Below are positions 59,230-64,000 of a stretch of DNA of 64,000 nt, piece by piece (the stretch's first letter is position 1; each line of letters starts with the position of its first letter). The translations under genes were made by a program, and so were the position numbers. Source of the stretch: Azolla caroliniana (taxonomy: Eukaryota > Polypodiophyta). The DNA is taken from positions 3,720,001 through 3,784,000 of the forward strand of contig JBHGNT010000002.1 of NCBI GenBank assembly GCA_043228905.1, in the 5' to 3' direction. The notes beneath the pieces were generated by a model, which did not search any database, was not told the DNA's origin, and saw only the letters and a list, made by a program, of their open reading frames with translations.

Positions 59230-60600
59230 GGCGTTGTCAAAATGATGTTTGCATTCTTGAAGTGCGGACATAAGCGAGGGTGGAATTAAAAAGTCAGTCC
59301 TAAAAAACAACTCAAGGAAGAGTTTTTAGGGTTACTGGATTTAAATATGGTTTGAGAGACCCAGAAGGCAAGCATAGATAAGAGGCATCAAGGGCTTTCA
59401 TGATGGTCTAGTGGTAAAGCTTGTGTCCAACGGTAATGCACAAGATGAGTCACCAGTTATGATGCCTATTTTCGCACTGGTTGTGAATGAGTAAAAAGTT
59501 ATTTGGTGAATACTAAATTGGTGAACCAAAGGCCTCTTCATGAATTTGTGCTCAAGCTTTGAGTTTGCTTTCACTCACTGGATATCCTTGGTAATGACAT
59601 GATAAAGAGAAAGGGTGTGGCAGGCTGAATCAAGCATCAAAGCACAATAGCTGAATAATTTGTAAATTGAAAAGCATTAGCTCGACCTTTGTAAATTGAG
59701 AATATGCTGATAATCCAAGCATCGGATCATTGTAAACTGGTGCTAAAACAATATGCGAATTTACAAAGGTAAATTTTTTCATAAATGGCCGAATTTAGGA
59801 AAGGCTCTAGACAAGAGAAACCTTGGGAATGCAACCAAAGAAGACTACAACTGTTCAAGATTTATATAGCGGCTATGGAAGTGATCATTGTCATTTGAGG
59901 ATATTAGCAATCTCTATCTATCCTTTATAAAAATAGCATTGTAACCACTCACCCCGATGTGCCATTGATTTCTTATCAATCATCTTACTATCTAATCATG
60001 GCACGTGAGCAAGAAGTCAGACCAGAAGGATATATGCGAAGGAAACCCAACATGCCATACTACCATAAATATCATGTTAGAAGACTAAATTCTATACTCA
60101 TCAAAGGACAACTTGCAATCTTAACATGGCAATGTTGCACTACAAACTGTGTGCAATCAGGAGAGAACAATGATGACTTCACCACTCCACAACATTAGCA
60201 CAATATAGTTTCCAAAAAGATTTATTCTATAATATGAGAGAATCAAAGGAACACAAAAAGGAAATACTAGCTGAGTTGACTACTAGTTTTAGGCCATCAT
60301 ATGAGAGGATTAACCATATTGTGTGGGTTAGTGGGAAACATCAAATGCATTTGTTTTATTTTTATAAATGAAACTAAAAAGAGTGCTTGTTACATCAAGT
60401 CAACATCTTTGAAGAAAATGGTGCCATACCTCAACGTCTTGTCACATTTTAAACATACATAAGGTTATTCCATATAAAAGGCATCATTCAATATATCATA
60501 AGTTAGATATTAGCTTCAAATTGTTATGCTTTCTTTTAAATAATTGATAGTTAATATCTTTAAACAGTTGATCATGGCCCACGAGGTGGTGGCCTATGTG
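59230..60600. other. Intergenic, no gene; possible tRNA-derived remnant
   Basis: PPR 3' UTR and flank. At 59395-59460 a TGGTCTAGTGGTAAAGC segment resembles a Pol III A box, with a decayed B box (CCAGTTATGATGCC). This may be an old SINE. The open frame at 59959-60198 has no recognisable domain. Confidence 0.4.
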
Positions 60601-60605
60601 CTTGG

Positions 60606-60880
60606 CATAGTACGTAAAATTCGTGTTCGTTTAGTATAACATTCGTTTTCCTATGTTGGAAAACGAATGCGAATGTTATCCAAACATTCTTGTGTTTTTT
60701 TTGTTTTTTTCCCATTTTTTTAATGTTTTTTTTTTCTATTTTTAGGCTTATCTACCTCATAATAAATAGTTAATCCAAAAGTATGGTATTTATCATTCTT
60801 TGAGGGTGTTTTTCTTTCACGAATGATTGAACCATTCACGAATGCGAAATGCACGTATGGGACGTATGGTTCATACTATG
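60606..60880. mobile_element. Intact copy of the small DNA-transposon-like element (275 bp)
   Basis: Terminal CATAGTA / TACTATG inverted repeats (7 bp) flanked by CTTGG direct repeats (60601-60605 and 60881-60885). It carries a perfect 12-bp hairpin: CATTCGTTTTCC (60640-60651) and GGAAAACGAATG (60658-60669) with a 6-base loop. It has no coding capacity, so it would be non-autonomous. It matches the two pieces flanking copia II. Confidence 0.7.
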
Positions 60881-60889
60881 CTTGGCATA

Positions 60890-61350
60890 TTGTGATTGCA
60901 ATGTCCTCATGGGAGCTCATTTGTGTAGCCCCTTGATTGACTTGTATAGCATGAGCATGAGTGTTGGAACTAAAGAAATTGTGATTGTTCTTTGTTGTTA
61001 AGCTTGCGTGGCTGAGATGTTGTGCGCCAAAATTTCTCCATGTGTATCTTCAATTTTAGCAAGAAAAGTCCCAAGCACATTAGGTCCTCAGTTTCCATAA
61101 TCTTACGTAGTGAGCTAGAGCCTTGCTTAAAGAGGATGGCATTTCCCTCTTACTTCATAGAAAACAATACAATGGCAAACATAGTATTCTTTAGATTCCA
61201 CTCCCTAATGAAAAAATTGGCAATTCGTGTATAGGTATTTGTGCATATCTCACCACCTCAATCTCTAATTATTCGAAAGAAGTTTGCAACAACCTATCAT
61301 ACTATGCAATGCATAGGATAGATGCATGTCCATATAAGAGAGCCTAATGA
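60890..61350 (+). repeat. Family X fragment (blocks C and D)
   Basis: TTGATTGACTTGTATAGCAT (60932) matches block C. CTATCATACTATGCAATGCA (61296), then AAGAGAGCCTAATGATGAAT, matches block D. It abuts the broken end of LINE copy D. Confidence 0.7.
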
Positions 61351-61354
61351 TGAA

Positions 61355-63760
61355 TCTATCCTCTAAAGTGTCTCTAAAGGGTCAATATGTGATCCAAAGT
61401 TGTGGGGCCCTTCCAAAAGCCTACTTTCCCTGCTAAATAGTAGCCATTTCTCTCTACCCATATACTCAAATTTGAATTACATTAGCCATATAGTTTAACC
61501 AAGTAATGACCAATCAAGATTTTGCTATAATTTCTTTGCATCATGGGTTTCCAACTCTTAAAGATTTGCACAACAGTATGTTCTGTGCAAAAAGTGAGGA
61601 AACCTTCACACTAGCTCTATTAAATATGTGTGCTAGCAATACAAGCAAGATGTCACAACCATATATAAAGTGCTCACCAATTAATCCATCATGATCTTGG
61701 GCCTTCCTAAATTGTTATTGATAAATGGTGTTTCTTTCATTCTGAGTAAAAAAGCTAGATTCATTTGGGTGTGAACCATGTGCATGAAGTGTGGGTGGAT
61801 TGGGGTTATCATGTAGTACTTTTGCATATTCATGCCCCACTTTAGGTGAGGTCACTTGTTTGTAGGTTGCCTCTCATTAAACATTCTCCAGACAACTTTA
61901 TTCTCGTCCTACAAACAACCACTACTATGATATTCAAACTTAGTTAAATAGGATCTCTTCTTCTTCCTCGTGAGACATTGGAAGGTTTCTCTTGCTTGTT
62001 TGTGAGTAATAAGTATAAATCCCCCGAGTTACGTCACAATCCAAGCATCTCCTTGTATCACGATATTCCTCATCATACAAATTGGTTTGTATGGTTGGGT
62101 TCATTTCTCATTGTGTGCGTGTGGCTGCGTTATACAATGAGTTTGACAAATCCTTTGTAACTTTGTCTAGAGGTGCGAAAGGATCCAATTCTAGAATGCA
62201 ATTATATATTCCACAACAATACACATCAACTGTTTACCCAATAAATTGGTATTTAGCCAATCCACTATCCTTATTAGCATATATCCCTTGTACATCCATC
62301 CTTCACCTCAAAGCATATATACATGATCCACTGCCAAGCCAATAGGTCTACCCAATATAGTGCATTTTGTTATTTCAAGCATAAGAGACATAGATATCCC
62401 ATCAAGTAATCAACTATGTTTGCACTTCCTTTGGGATTCCAACATTTCAAATCATCTAATTTAGGCCATTATGACAAACCATGTTATATATCACAAATCC
62501 ATGCGCACTTCCCTAGGCTAGAAAGTGTTTGCCATATTGTGTTACTTCACTCATGTCTTGATCTTGTCGCTTTACTTCTTCCGTAATAACTTCTCCATAC
62601 ATAGCCTCATTGGTTGTCAAACAGAGTTGTTTGTTCATCCTTGGTTTAGTCATGATAGATTTGCACATTGAAGTCTCCTAGTATATCATGCATAACAACA
62701 AATCTTATGGTATCATCATTTAAATAATAGATATGATGATTCTCTAAGAGGTTTAAATCTTGGAAAGTAACAAATCGCAATGTATTGTTGCCTTAAGTCC
62801 CTTCTTTTGATTTGTATCCACATATAGTATGCATTTACACCTTATGCACAACATGCCCTCTATCATGAAGCTCTTTTCTTGACAACCCTAAACCCTATAT
62901 TTTTTTCCACACTTCAAAGCTTTTTTCTTTTCCATATCCATAAATCGGAGGGTCAAGGTATTAGCTCTAGACTCATCCCTTCTTACTCTCTAGGCCAAAG
63001 CAAATGGAATATCTAATGCCCCCCCATATTTGTTCTAAGATTCTTGGTATCTGCTTGTGAGCTTCCTTTTTTAGCCTGACCAACCACTCATACATGTAAG
63101 ACATAAGCCTTCCTTTTGGTTTCTTCTTCAAATGTAGCATTTGTGATTTCCATATTATCCACTAATGTTCCTTTTTGCCTTTTCATCACCTCTATCCAGG
63201 TAGAATTAGCTTTAATTTCTTTGAGAGTATGCTCATCTTGAGCTTTGGCACTTTGGCCATCTCTACCCATGTTTGTATTTCCTTTCACAGTGTCTTTTAT
63301 TTTTGATGCAAATGGTCATTAACACTCCCTCCTTCCATGAATTCTATTTTTTGATCGAATGAAACGTCATGAGAATCTTTCAGATAACAAGTACAAACAC
63401 AAAATGTAGTCAACAAAAATTAATCCAAATATTATCACTTCTAACAATACATAAATTGGGAGGTCGGGCGACATTATTGTGGCGAATTTTCCTAAACTAT
63501 AGAGATGCATTTTTCCACATCTTTGTGTCTTGTTAAATTGACTTTAATAGCTATAGTTCGATCTTATTTGAGGATATTTCATTCTATAGGTACAATGACA
63601 TGTCATCTTTAAGCCCTTAAGTTTGATTTCTTTATGAGACTTCTGATGTCTTTTTATAGGCATCCAACTCTTTTTCTGTTTCTCTAACTCCTTTTGCCTT
63701 TCCTCTTTTAAAGTTCCTTCAATGTCGTCTCTCATACTGATACATTTGATATGTTGCATA
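61355..63760 (-). mobile_element. Degenerate LINE, copy D (ORF1 end, endonuclease, start of RT)
   Basis: Minus strand, in order. ORF1-like pieces 63759-63544 and 63288-63088 (TLVDNMEITNATFEEETKRK). Apurinic-type endonuclease near 62650-62790 with MHDILGDFNVQI (the GDFN catalytic box). Endonuclease C-terminal scraps. RT N-terminal region near 61500-61720 (GLIGEHFIYGCDILLVLLAH, IFNRASVKVSS). RT then breaks off near 61360, at the family X fragment. Many stops occur in each frame. Together with copies A-C it represents most of one LINE lineage. Confidence 0.68.
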
Positions 63761-64000
63761 ATCTAATGATTTAAGATATCACTTTTCCCTTTTTCAACAT
63801 TTAATGGAACTTGCATTTTCAGTGGCTTGTGCACTCTTCCGACACCACTTAGGTGCTCCAAACTCACCCTTTTCTAAATCTATGGTATCTTATTGGGGTC
63901 TTCTATATATTTGGACCATCTTTATGCCTATTGTAATCCATATCTTCATTCCTTGTCCATTTGAGATCCATGGTATTCTAAAGCTTGGATAGCGAGTGCA
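63761..64000. other. Window edge, no gene
   Basis: Short plus-strand open frame (63804-63992) without recognisable domains. Nothing supported. Confidence 0.4.

Overview
The window is nuclear DNA from a repeat-rich plant, most likely a seed-free vascular plant such as a homosporous fern. The evidence is spliced genes with GT-AG introns, plant-type families, a PPR gene built from near-identical ~100-residue blocks, and abundant decayed LINE and LTR elements. The fern assignment is inference; nothing here fixes a species.

Four protein genes are well supported. (1) Minus strand, 122-2750: the first five coding exons of a NAT11/12-type nucleobase-ascorbate transporter, continuing past the left edge. 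(2) Minus strand, 29055-32404: a complete four-exon clade-D PP2C phosphatase (432 codons) whose first exon contains a TTAGGG-type repeat read as Pro-Asn dipeptides. (3) Minus strand, 41228-47744: a complete two-exon OTUD6B-type deubiquitinase (318 codons). Its small polyalanine first exon lies 5.6 kb upstream, across an intron full of LINE debris. (4) Plus strand, 57229-59229: a single-exon PLS-type PPR protein ending in a short E-like tail with no DYW domain. Two short plus-strand open segments with splice signals at 12590-12771 may be exons of an unidentified gene.

Most of the rest is mobile DNA. From 14.3 to 22.0 kb, LINE tails are interrupted by a degenerate Ty1/copia element (16342-21769) with both LTRs, PBS, PPT and a 5-bp target duplication. 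From 22.1 to 27.3 kb there is a tandem array of ~215-bp units, each carrying two convergent tRNA-like (Pol III promoter-like) segments. One unit is split by a small DNA-transposon-like element, which itself holds a 3'-truncated copia (22785-26655). From 38.5 to 44.2 kb and 61.4 to 63.8 kb there are fragments of a plant LINE family (ORF1, endonuclease, RT, C-terminal knuckle). From 55.2 to 56.8 kb there is a Ty3/gypsy integrase-chromodomain tail between LTRs in inverted orientation. A noncoding dispersed repeat of up to 1.6 kb, called family X here, occurs at 8.96-10.6, 50.5-55.0 and 60.9-61.4 kb.

The four genes show no functional link to each other; they are ordinary housekeeping or regulatory genes in a repeat matrix. 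I found no convincing new biological system. The strangest structure is the convergent tRNA-like tandem array. The most useful gene-model result is the distant first exon of the OTU gene.
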